Shown piece after piece: positions 1 through 4,794 of a stretch of 5,565 bases of DNA. Below the pieces are notes generated by a model that saw nothing but the letters and a program-made list of their open reading frames with translations, searched no databases and was not told the origin of the DNA. Numbering within the stretch: position 1 is the stretch's first letter; each line of letters begins with the position of its first letter. The position numbers were made by a program, and so were the translations under genes. The DNA comes from Nitrososphaerales archaeon TH526 (GTDB lineage Archaea > Thermoproteota > Nitrososphaeria > Nitrososphaerales > Nitrososphaeraceae): positions 1 to 5,565 of the forward strand of contig JAATVR010000475.1 of assembly GCA_014523665.1 (NCBI GenBank), given 5' to 3'.

Positions 1-741
1 ATAAAAAAGAGGAACGTAAGAGTCGTCGATGTGCGAAAGGAAGAGGAATATGTTAAAGAACACATACCAGGGGCAGTTTCACTGCCGTTAGCGAGAGTCT
101 TGGAAAAAGAAAGCCCAGCACATTGCATCGAGTTGTTACAAGGTATTGGAGTAAATGAGGATCTCCCCGTGGTTACCTATGACGATACGTTCGGCGCATT
201 AGCTGCCCGAGTCGCATGGACATTTCAATATGTAGGTCACCAACACTCCTCTATTCTGGAAGTCACATTCGCTCAGTGGAAAAATATGGGGCTTCGCACC
301 GAAAAGAAGTTAAATACTTACAAATGGCAGCCACATCCTTTGAATATTAACAACTCGATATACGCTGACCTCTCTGACGTCGAAAAAGCGTCCTCAAATA
401 AGGTGCTGATTGATTCTAGGGAAAGACTTAACTTTCTCTCTGAGCATATTCCAGAAGCTGTGAATCTTCCGTATACGATGCTTAGAGCTGACGGAAGGGT
501 TTTGAGCAAAGGAGACGACATTAAACGTTTGTTGCAAAATAGAGGTATACATGAAAATTCTGAACTAGTGACTTACTGTGGAAGCGTTGGCACACTGTCT
601 GGTTTAGTATACTACGGACTTAAACTTGCTGGCCTGAAAAATGTAAGGTTGTATGCGAGATCATTTAAGGAATGGAAAGCATTGGGAAAGCCAAAGGCAG
701 AATTCAAGGACGCTAACTATTGGGATCTATCTGCAGAGTAA
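1..741 (+). CDS. Two-domain rhodanese sulfurtransferase (thiosulfate/3-mercaptopyruvate type), 5' partial
   Basis: The reading frame is open from base 1, so the gene starts left of the window. The GTG at 31 is not the start: it encodes the Val inside the rhodanese signature VVDVR, which needs the residues before it. Two rhodanese domains are visible. Numbering from that GTG, the first has HIPGAV and VTYDD, with Asp51 where the catalytic Cys would be, so it should be the inactive structural domain. The second has HIPEAVNLPY and VTYCGSVGT, with Cys183 as the expected persulfide-carrying nucleophile. It ends in the usual SFKEW segment. This is the layout of cytosolic thiosulfate:cyanide or mercaptopyruvate sulfurtransferases, which move sulfane sulfur from a donor to a thiophilic acceptor. 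The CGS start of the loop resembles mercaptopyruvate enzymes (CGSGVT) more than CRKGVT thiosulfate enzymes, but substrate cannot be settled from this. About 20-40 N-terminal residues are probably missing. Confidence 0.93.
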   Translation: MKKRNVRVVDVRKEEEYVKEHIPGAVSLPLARVLEKESPAHCIELLQGIGVNEDLPVVTYDDTFGALAARVAWTFQYVGHQHSSILEVTFAQWKNMGLRTEKKLNTYKWQPHPLNINNSIYADLSDVEKASSNKVLIDSRERLNFLSEHIPEAVNLPYTMLRADGRVLSKGDDIKRLLQNRGIHENSELVTYCGSVGTLSGLVYYGLKLAGLKNVRLYARSFKEWKALGKPKAEFKDANYWDLSAE

Positions 742-752
742 TCCAAGATGAA

Positions 753-848
753 TGGGTCCTCGCCTTGGTAGGCTGCATGCGACATTAGTCCGGGGCCATT
801 GCCCCATCGCAATCACCTCATTGGAGGTCATCTGACGGCGATATTTTT
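753..848 (+). ncRNA. Candidate structured small RNA in a GC-rich intergenic patch
   Basis: The gap between the convergent rhodanese and UPF0201 genes is about 60% G+C over 753-841, well above its AT-richer surroundings. It folds on paper into a closed multibranch structure. An outer stem pairs TCGCC (760-764) with GGCGA (837-841). A middle stem pairs TGCGA (778-782) with TCGCA (807-811) and carries GGGGC (792-796) with GCCCC (801-805) around a CATT loop. A separate hairpin pairs ACCTC (815-819) with GAGGT (824-828) around ATTG. A T-run (844-848) follows the outer stem at once, as an archaeal terminator would. It lacks a T-loop and acceptor stem, so it is not a normal tRNA, and I do not recognise an RNase P, SRP, C/D or H/ACA signature. 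The same pairings exist on the minus strand, but the T-run favours plus. It could instead be a structured 3' UTR or terminator. Confidence 0.4.
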
Positions 849-852
849 AATG

Positions 853-1272
853 TTAATCTGCATGCATAGCGTAAGTTAACCAGTCAATAACTTGCTGTAT
901 TGGATGACATTGAATCTCTATTCTAATCCCACCCAAAGGTGACTCGCTCTCCCTGTCTATTAAGGATACCACCCCTGCGGCTGCCGCCTGCTTGTTCAAG
1001 AGTAAGAAGGTAGTATTACTTTCTAAGTTGTGCAATAGCATTCTTCTTAATACTGAGACTGATCTACGTGCTCTAGTCTGTTCATATACCATAGAAAGAG
1101 ATTCAATTTGGCTGGACTTTCCCACCAGCATATTGTTTTGCCTCTCCACATTTATTGTAGAAAGCCGAATTATGCCTTTAAGTGCCGCTTCCAGCTTATC
1201 CGCAGATTCAGTAGGGTGAATATATGTTTGGATGGTTAGGCGAAAAAAAGAGCATTGTGGAGGTATTTTCAA
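853..1272 (-). CDS. UPF0201 family protein (PF01877, RNA-binding-like)
   Basis: This 139-residue protein matches the archaeal UPF0201/COG1931 family. The opening β-strand region is RLTIQTYIHPTESADKLEAAL (11-31). The family hallmark lies near the C-terminus: FLLLNKQAAAAGVVSLID (89-106) followed by ESPLGGIRIEI (110-120) and a final VIDWL. Family members are around 130-150 residues, so it looks complete. PF01877 proteins are usually called RNA-binding or exosome-associated by similarity; no precise role is established, and none is claimed here. The start is TTG: an in-frame stop lies only three codons upstream (complement of 1282-1284), no ATG occurs before the first conserved strand, and a TATA-like box sits about 30 bp upstream. 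It is divergent from the inositol phosphate synthase gene and convergent with the rhodanese gene, so it is probably transcribed alone. Confidence 0.88.
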   Translation of the reverse strand: MKIPPQCSFFRLTIQTYIHPTESADKLEAALKGIIRLSTINVERQNNMLVGKSSQIESLSMVYEQTRARRSVSVLRRMLLHNLESNTTFLLLNKQAAAAGVVSLIDRESESPLGGIRIEIQCHPIQQVIDWLTYAMHAD

Positions 1273-1298
1273 TCTGACAATTTAGATCCTTTTCGGAG

Positions 1299-1307
1299 AA
1301 TATATTT
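1299..1307 (-). promoter_or_regulatory. TATA-like promoter box of the UPF0201 gene
   Basis: On the minus strand this reads AAATATATT, a good archaeal TATA-box match. Its centre lies about 31 bp upstream of the TTG start at 1272. With the usual 25-27 bp spacing to the transcription start, this gives a leaderless or nearly leaderless mRNA and supports the TTG as the real start. Confidence 0.5.
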
Positions 1308-1342
1308 GATCAGAGATACTTCGATTTGACTTAACACATAAT

Positions 1343-1359
1343 CTAGGGAATCGTCCTAG
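1343..1359. promoter_or_regulatory. Inverted repeat upstream of the inositol phosphate synthase promoter (possible operator)
   Basis: CTAGG (1343-1347) and CCTAG (1355-1359) form a 5-bp inverted repeat with a 7-base spacer. It lies about 40 bp upstream of the synthase TATA box, in the shared region between two divergent genes. A dimeric regulator could bind such a dyad, but the arms are short and chance is a fair alternative. Confidence 0.25.
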
Positions 1360-1397
1360 TCCATGGGTTTCTTTCTCTGCTCTATTAATACTTGCTT

Positions 1398-1412
1398 CAT
1401 ATATTATATATG
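1398..1412 (+). promoter_or_regulatory. TATA box of the inositol-3-phosphate synthase gene
   Basis: CATATATTATATATG is a 15-base element with 7-base inverted arms around one central base. Its centre is about 39 bp upstream of the ATG at 1444, predicting a transcript start near 1431 and a leader of about 13 bases. It would lie inside the coding sequence if translation began at the upstream ATG at 1363, so it argues for the downstream start. Confidence 0.6.
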
Positions 1413-1443
1413 TGAGCCAATACTTTCAGATCCGGTATATTCT

Positions 1444-2517
1444 ATGTCAAGAAAAGTCCGTGTTGCTATTGCCGGGATCGGAAATTGTGCTTCCGCCCTT
1501 ATTCAAGGAATTCACTACTATGCTGCGAATAGATCTGATGCTATTGGTCTAACCGCATACTCGCTTGGTGGAATTGATCCTGGGGATATCGAATTTGTTG
1601 CCGCATTTGATGTAACCGAGGGTAAGGTGGGCAAGGACCTTTCGGAGGCGATATATGCAGAACCCAATAATACGCCGGGTATAATTGATGGACTAGGTAA
1701 GTTAGATGTTAGAGTAGAAAAAGGAGCTGTTCTGGATGGTCTTGGCAAGCACTACCTAGAAAAAATTAAGGTTTCAGATGAGCCGGAAACTGATGTGGCA
1801 GGTATTCTAAAGGACAGCGGCGCTGAAATACTCTTGAACTATCTTCCTGTTGGGAGCAGAGCCGCAACACAATTCTACGCTGAGCAGTGTTTAGAGACGC
1901 GAAAGGTGTCTTTCATAAATGCTATCCCTGTTTTTATCGCCTCAGCTGCTAAATGGCAGCAGTCATTTGAAGGTAGAGGGCTGGTTTGCGCAGGGGATGA
2001 TGTCATGAGCCAACTTGGTGCAACTGTCGTGCACAAAAGTCTGATAAAGTTGTTCGTTGATAGAGGAGTCAAAATTGATGACACTTATCAGCTAAATGTA
2101 GGTGGGGACATGGACTTCTATAATATGCTTGATGAAGATAGGTTAGAAGATAAGAGGATTAGCAAGACTTCTGCAGTCCAAGCAATGTCACCTTATCCTA
2201 TTCCAACACGAATCGGCCCTTCCGATTATGTTGGATTTCTCAAAAATGACAAAATATGTTACTTATCAATTAGAGGCAAATACTTTGGCAGAATCCCAGT
2301 TGAACTCGATTTAAAGCTAAAAGTTGTGGATGCGTATAACAGTGCAGGAGTAATGGTAGACGCAATCCGAGGGGTAAAGCTAGCAATGGATAGGAATATC
2401 TCCGGTCCGCTGGAGAGTGTTTCCGCATATTGTTTTAAACATCCACCGATACAGATGCATTACTTGGATGCTAAAGAGAAGTTTTTAGAATTCGTCGAAG
2501 GGAAAAGAGAACGATAA
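1444..2517 (+). CDS. ino1: Inositol-3-phosphate synthase (myo-inositol-1-phosphate synthase)
   Basis: This 357-residue protein should be the NAD-dependent cyclase that converts glucose 6-phosphate to 1D-myo-inositol 3-phosphate (EC 5.5.1.4). That product is the first intermediate for the inositol headgroup of archaeal ether phospholipids and for inositol-based solutes. The N-terminal Rossmann motif is VAIAGIGNCASALIQG (residues 7-22). Other family blocks follow in order: AAFDV, NYLPVGS (about 132-138), INAIPVFIAS, GDD (184-186), QLNVGGDMDF (216-225), RISKT (238-242), IGPSDYVGF (257-265) and NSAGVMVDAIR (299-309). Length and blocks resemble the short actinobacterial/archaeal enzymes (about 360-370 residues), not the roughly 500-residue eukaryotic ones. 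The frame also has an ATG at 1363, but those 27 extra residues resemble nothing in the family and span the TATA box, so the ATG at 1444 is chosen. The gene appears monocistronic and convergent with PAC2. Confidence 0.96.
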   Translation: MSRKVRVAIAGIGNCASALIQGIHYYAANRSDAIGLTAYSLGGIDPGDIEFVAAFDVTEGKVGKDLSEAIYAEPNNTPGIIDGLGKLDVRVEKGAVLDGLGKHYLEKIKVSDEPETDVAGILKDSGAEILLNYLPVGSRAATQFYAEQCLETRKVSFINAIPVFIASAAKWQQSFEGRGLVCAGDDVMSQLGATVVHKSLIKLFVDRGVKIDDTYQLNVGGDMDFYNMLDEDRLEDKRISKTSAVQAMSPYPIPTRIGPSDYVGFLKNDKICYLSIRGKYFGRIPVELDLKLKVVDAYNSAGVMVDAIRGVKLAMDRNISGPLESVSAYCFKHPPIQMHYLDAKEKFLEFVEGKRER

Positions 2518-2529
2518 TCTGACAGGTCT

Positions 2530-2565
2530 ATCTTCAGCCTGATCTAGTTGAGGCTCAGGGAAGAT
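2530..2565. terminator. Hairpin between convergent genes, possible two-way terminator
   Basis: ATCTTC (2530-2535) pairs with GAAGAT (2560-2565), and CCTGA (2538-2542) pairs with TCAGG (2555-2559). This gives an 11-bp stem with a two-base bulge and a 12-base loop. It fills the middle of the 63-bp gap between the ends of the synthase and PAC2 genes. No strong T-run follows on either strand, so termination is an inference from position. Confidence 0.4.
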
Positions 2566-2580
2566 TTGAAATTCGCCTAC

Positions 2581-3300
2581 TTAATTCTTTGAAGGGCTAT
2601 TTTCGGTCTCTTGTCTTTTTATTCTTTCCATCTCTTTGTCGACGGCTTCTCCCATCACATCCAATTCATTAATCCCATCTATTTTATGATATGTCAACTT
2701 TTCGAGTACGTGAATTATACTCTTAGCTGATCTATATTGAGGAATTTGGGGTTCTTGGATTTCTGCATATAGCCCAATTGCCTTGATCCCATTAACTTTT
2801 GAAAATCCTAGAATCGATCCATTAAATCCCGTGATGTAGGAGGGCCTTTCAGTCTTGGAAATCCCCAGACGCGTAATTTGCTCTGTTAAGGCTTGCGAGT
2901 TTGTAGTAGCATAGGTCCTGGGATTTCTTCCAAAATTCGCGTCAGAATGGAATGCACCACACGTATAGATTATCTGAGCGGAATATTTCTTGGCAACATT
3001 AACCACATCATTACACAGATAGACCAATTCTTCATGACTTTGGGGTTGTCCGTATCCTCCGCCAAAGAGAATCATATTCTCTCCGTAGCAGTAATCCCAT
3101 TTTTCTGGGCTAAAATCAATATAGCCTCCTCTGTCCATGACATAGTTCGGATAATTTGAACTCACGAAGCGGAAAGGGATCGCTTTAAGACTCTTCTTTA
3201 AGAAATCTATTGCGATACTGCCTACGTTTCCCATATCCTGCATTGCTGCTATTATGATGGGTCTGTTTACCTCAGGTTCCACGGTCTGGTTTATTTCCAT
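2581..3300 (-). CDS. PAC2 family protein (proteasome assembly chaperone-like)
   Basis: This 239-residue protein fits the PAC2 family (PF09754; archaeal COG1938/COG2047), related to the eukaryotic proteasome assembly chaperone PAC2. The opening strand and loop PIIIAAMQDMGNVGSIAIDFL (14-34) is the family N-terminal motif. NMILFGGGYGQPQSHEEL (75-92), AQIIYTCGAF (108-117) and ITGFNGSILGFSKVNGIKAIGLYAEI (156-181) follow the usual order. In the last block the GxNGxxLG and GLYAE elements are characteristic. Helices around 192-204 complete the domain, and the last 20 or so residues are charged and probably disordered. The archaeal role is not firmly established; some members are implicated in proteasome-related assembly, and no proteasome gene is seen here. 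The ATG at 3300 is the first in frame before the domain. Its first bases overlap the end of a small same-strand ORF (3291-3401). Confidence 0.9.
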   Translation of the reverse strand: MEINQTVEPEVNRPIIIAAMQDMGNVGSIAIDFLKKSLKAIPFRFVSSNYPNYVMDRGGYIDFSPEKWDYCYGENMILFGGGYGQPQSHEELVYLCNDVVNVAKKYSAQIIYTCGAFHSDANFGRNPRTYATTNSQALTEQITRLGISKTERPSYITGFNGSILGFSKVNGIKAIGLYAEIQEPQIPQYRSAKSIIHVLEKLTYHKIDGINELDVMGEAVDKEMERIKRQETENSPSKN

Positions 3301-3401
3301 CGCTCGTTATCTATAGGTAGTCTCCTTAAGATTAAAAAGAGTTCTATTCTAGACCACAGTTGCCTAATTGCATCGGTCACGTCAACTCCGGTCGAGTTCA
3401 T
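3291..3401 (-). CDS. Hypothetical 36-residue ORF overlapping the PAC2 start
   Basis: I do not recognise this ORF. It starts with ATG (complement of 3399-3401) and ends with a TAA inside the second and third codons region of PAC2, overlapping the PAC2 start by 10 bases in another frame. The product begins MNSTGVDVTDAIRQLW, continues with a mixed hydrophobic/basic helix-like stretch (SRIELFLILRRL) and ends DNERWK. Start-stop overlap of this kind is typical of translationally coupled archaeal genes. Against this, it is very short, and a TATA-like element for PAC2 lies inside it. It is in the same frame as the 54-codon ORF upstream, separated from it by one TGA and five further codons, so both could be pieces of one decayed gene. 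Coding status is uncertain. Confidence 0.3.
   Translation of the reverse strand: MNSTGVDVTDAIRQLWSRIELFLILRRLPIDNERWK
3331..3338 (-). promoter_or_regulatory. TATA-like box upstream of PAC2
   Basis: On the minus strand this reads TTTTTAAT, within a longer TCTTTTTAATCTTA. Its centre is about 34 bp upstream of the PAC2 ATG, which would give a leader of about eight bases. This would make PAC2 its own transcription unit, independent of the small ORFs upstream. Confidence 0.4.
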
Positions 3402-3419
3402 AATCCTATTCTTTATATT

Positions 3420-3584
3420 TCAATTAAGGAATTTCATAAAGTTGATACTCTTGGTATAGTCCTTGGCGTCGGTCTTACCAGGCCCATTCGATTCGTCTGA
3501 TTGGTCTCCCGAGCTGAGAAGACGGCGTACCACGTTTTCGTTTACAATAAATGAAAAAATTCTTTCGAATTCCCTATCAGTCAT
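3420..3584 (-). CDS. Hypothetical 54-residue protein
   Basis: The function is not recognised. The ORF starts with ATG at 3584, preceded at 4 bases by GAGG, a possible weak ribosome site, and ends in TGA. The product begins MTDREFERIFSFIVNENVVR, predicted as one amphipathic helix ending in RRLL. A Ser/Asp/Gly/Lys-rich, probably flexible segment follows, and it ends INFMKFLN. No signal peptide, cysteine pair or membrane span is visible. Codon use in the second half (AAG, GAC, ACC, ATC, AAC) looks like the neighbouring genes, which weakly supports real coding. The frame stays open upstream of the ATG for 25 further codons to a TAG at 3660-3662, with no NTG start there. A strong TATA-like box at 3700-3710 could drive it, but would leave a leader near 95 bases, long for this kind of archaeon. 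Confidence 0.35.
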   Translation of the reverse strand: MTDREFERIFSFIVNENVVRRLLSSGDQSDESNGPGKTDAKDYTKSINFMKFLN

Positions 3585-3699
3585 GATTCCTCTACGAGAC
3601 CACCTATAATGCTTATATTGATTCTTTCTCTCTGTTTGTCTGATTTCTTCAGATAAATTCTAATACTGAATTCTTTCGAGGTTTGTTCTATCCTGTGTT

Positions 3700-3710
3700 A
3701 TTTTATATAT
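3700..3710. promoter_or_regulatory. Strong TATA-like element readable on both strands
   Basis: The plus strand reads ATTTTATATAT and the minus strand ATATATAAAAT. On the minus strand it predicts a transcript start near 3679, upstream of the small-ORF region. On the plus strand it would start transcription near 3731, some 65 bases before the zinc-ribbon gene, so the minus-strand role seems likelier. Sequence match only. Confidence 0.35.
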
Positions 3711-3746
3711 CCGTTCATCATATTAGTTGCACCCATTTCCCAGAGC

Positions 3747-3769
3747 GAGGGTTTTTTAAAAAAGTCCTC
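3747..3769 (+). promoter_or_regulatory. Dyad-symmetric promoter of the zinc-ribbon gene
   Basis: A perfect 12-base palindrome, TTTTTTAAAAAA (3752-3763), is flanked by GAGG (3747-3750) and CCTC (3766-3769), giving an almost symmetric 23-base dyad. The palindrome centre lies about 39 bp upstream of the ATG at 3797 and is a plausible TATA box, with transcription starting near 3783. The symmetric GAGG/CCTC flanks could mark a repressor site over the TATA box; that is inference. A second AT-rich run at 3776-3785 is too close to the ATG to serve as a TATA box. Confidence 0.45.
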
Positions 3770-3796
3770 AAGGGGAATATAAATAGGTAATAATCT

Positions 3797-4225
3797 ATGG
3801 ATTCTAGTAGACCAAAGGATGTAGATAGTGAGGGGAAATCCGATTTGAAAGACGCTGTTTCATTTCTTCTAAGAGGTGGATCCTTGTTGGGTGTACCTTG
3901 TACGACATGTAGCGGGGTTCAGATCAAGTACAAGAACGAGATAATCTGCATAAATTGCGGAAAACAACGGCCTATCAACGAGATCTCTGCGAAGCCTGTG
4001 TCCGAGCACCAGGCCAGTGATGCGATAGATCGATTCCACGATCACCGCTCATATTCCTCTCGTACTTTAGAAGAGGAGATCGAAGAAAGAATACTCGAAC
4101 AATTCAAGATCTTGAAGAGCGAGTCCAATGACGTTAATAATGAGAAGAAACGGATCGAACTGATCGGAATGTACTTTGATTTGTTAGAGAGGCTCAGGAA
4201 CTATTCCAAGGGATTACAAAAATGA
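3797..4225 (+). CDS. p27/ZNRD2 (Sjögren/scleroderma autoantigen 1) family zinc-ribbon protein
   Basis: This 142-residue protein belongs to the autoantigen p27 family (PF06677, COG1645), known in archaea and eukaryotes. The family segment begins with the helix LKDAVSFLLRGGSLLGVPC (17-35), matching the conserved LLxGxxLLGxxC pattern. A zinc ribbon follows, with Cys35/Cys38 (CTTC) and Cys51/Cys54 (CINC) spaced by 12 residues, so all four ligands are present. The region after about 65 is charged, and residues 88-140 are rich in Glu, Lys, Arg and Leu and probably form a long helix or coiled coil (EEEIEERILEQFKIL). The molecular function in archaea is unknown; a cytosolic adaptor or nucleic-acid role is plausible only by fold. 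Start is the sole early ATG, with a dyad-symmetric TATA box about 39 bp upstream. The next gene on the right is convergent. Confidence 0.87.
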   Translation: MDSSRPKDVDSEGKSDLKDAVSFLLRGGSLLGVPCTTCSGVQIKYKNEIICINCGKQRPINEISAKPVSEHQASDAIDRFHDHRSYSSRTLEEEIEERILEQFKILKSESNDVNNEKKRIELIGMYFDLLERLRNYSKGLQK

Positions 4226-4348
4226 TGTGAGCAAAAGAAAGGCAAAGGCATATAAAAATCTGGTTAGGAATAGAACATTTAGACCTTCCAACCTTGGGTT
4301 AAAGCATTATACGAAATTCGTATTCTGTCTCAATGATGCAGTTTTGTT

Positions 4349-4645
4349 TCAAGTCGTACTATTATTTGTACTATTATCCGCTCCGCTCGCTCCCCGTAAC
4401 GAAGGAGGAGTCTGAAGCACTTCGGGATCCGTAATGACTTCTTGAGGAGGAAGATCATATCGCTCTCGCAAATCAGCCTGTTGTTTCATTAGAACGTCTT
4501 CAGAAAACGAAGGTCCTAGAAAACCGAACCAGACATACAGAACAATAACTATTGCCAATGATATACCCATTACCAAGATGGACCATGCTACTGGTATGAG
4601 ATTTCCATACCCTGCCGATGATTTCTCATCCGGGTGACTTGACAT
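4349..4645 (-). CDS. Small single-pass membrane protein, function unknown
   Basis: I do not recognise a named family. The 98-residue product has a short polar N-terminus (MSSHPDEKSSAGYGN), one hydrophobic segment from about 17 to 42 (IPVAWSILVMGISLAIVIVLYVW), then a charged soluble tail containing ADLRERYDLPPQEV and a Pro-rich linker. It ends in a Ser/Thr/Asn tail, NSTNNSTT. The topology is unclear because neither flank has a clear positive-charge excess. If the C-terminus faces outward, Asn91, Asn94 and Asn95 form N-x-S/T sequons available to archaeal N-glycosylation. Size and single anchor would suit a small accessory subunit of a membrane complex, but nothing nearby shows which. The ATG at 4645 sits about 30 bp after a TTTTAAAA box, giving a near-leaderless mRNA and supporting the start. 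It converges on the zinc-ribbon gene and diverges from GINS. Confidence 0.75.
   Translation of the reverse strand: MSSHPDEKSSAGYGNLIPVAWSILVMGISLAIVIVLYVWFGFLGPSFSEDVLMKQQADLRERYDLPPQEVITDPEVLQTPPSLRGASGADNSTNNSTT
4356..4379. repeat. Two-copy 12-base tandem repeat in the C-terminal tail of the membrane protein
   Basis: GTACTATTAT occurs at 4356-4365 and again at 4368-4377, a 12-base period. Read on the minus strand, the two units encode DNST and NNST. A whole-codon duplication extending an Asn/Ser/Thr tail explains it. Confidence 0.6.
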
Positions 4646-4670
4646 AATAATCAGAGTAGTACCATTGTGG

Positions 4671-4678
4671 TTTTAAAA
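4671..4678 (-). promoter_or_regulatory. TATA box of the small membrane protein gene
   Basis: TTTTAAAA is self-complementary and lies about 30 bp upstream of the ATG at 4645 on the minus strand, predicting a transcript start within a few bases of the start codon. It is over 110 bp from the GINS start, so it is unlikely to serve that gene. Confidence 0.55.
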
Positions 4679-4763
4679 GGATTTGCCCTTGTTGGCTGAA
4701 GACAAACTTACTACCGCACTACCTTTGAATTTGCAATTATTCATCTTCCAATAAACAATAAGT

Positions 4764-4788
4764 AAAGGAGTCTCCAGGAATGACATAG
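4764..4788 (+). promoter_or_regulatory. Ribosome-site-like AAAGGAG followed by a two-codon ORF in the GINS leader
   Basis: AAAGGAG (4764-4770) is the best Shine-Dalgarno match in the window. Nine bases after it is ATG ACA TAG (4780-4788), a Met-Thr-stop mini-ORF. The GINS start codon follows in the same frame at 4795, only two codons after the TAG, and 24 bases beyond the GGAG. GGAGTCTCC (4767-4775) is also a short palindrome. It could tune GINS translation by reinitiation, or it may be chance. Confidence 0.35.
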
Positions 4789-4794
4789 GTAAAC

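Larger units (their letters stand above)
3423..3796. other. Intergenic stretch between the PAC2 side and the zinc-ribbon gene, nearly gene-free
   Basis: Apart from the two small minus-strand ORFs, the roughly 500 bases between the PAC2 start (3300) and the zinc-ribbon gene (3797) hold no recognisable gene. No tRNA, terminal inverted repeat or tandem array is visible. The segment 3585-3740 is AT-rich with a purine-rich minus strand. TATA-like elements on both strands cluster at 3700-3710 and 3752-3763, as expected for a divergent promoter region. The minus-strand frame shared by the small ORFs runs back to a TAA at 3723-3725, broken only by a TAG at 3660-3662. Confidence 0.5.

Noticed and set aside
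31..33. GTG as the start codon of the sulfurtransferase
   Set aside because: The frame is open to base 1 and the residues just before it complete the rhodanese RVVDVR strand, so the gene continues beyond the left edge.
746..835. C/D box guide RNA (AGATGA near 747 and CTGA at 832-835)
   Set aside because: The C-box match is poor, the boxes are about 90 bases apart instead of the usual archaeal 50-60, and no D'/C' pair lies between.
753..841. tRNA reading of the structured gap
   Set aside because: The four-stem look suggests a cloverleaf, but there is no T-loop consensus, no 7-bp acceptor stem and no credible anticodon arm.
773..865. Eight-base direct repeat CTGCATGC at 773-780 and 858-865
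   Set aside because: It is too short and partly palindromic. One copy is within the UPF0201 coding end, and no mobile element or target-duplication context is present.
992..1219. Plus-strand frame inside the UPF0201 gene
   Set aside because: It is antisense to a well-matched conserved gene, has no promoter of its own and shows no recognisable motif.
2893..3159. 88-codon plus-strand frame inside PAC2
   Set aside because: It is antisense to conserved PAC2 motifs, and its composition is what reverse reading of that gene would give.
3776..3787. AATATAAATAGG as the TATA box of the zinc-ribbon gene
   Set aside because: It ends about 10 bases before the ATG, so transcription would start inside the gene, and no later in-frame start precedes the conserved domain.
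4227..4415. 62-codon GTG-start frame one base after the zinc-ribbon stop (VSKRKAKAYKNLVRNRTFRP at its start)
   Set aside because: Its last 67 bases lie antisense to the membrane protein gene and its hydrophobic end is just that gene read backwards. There is no ribosome site or family resemblance. The close spacing to the previous gene is the only support.
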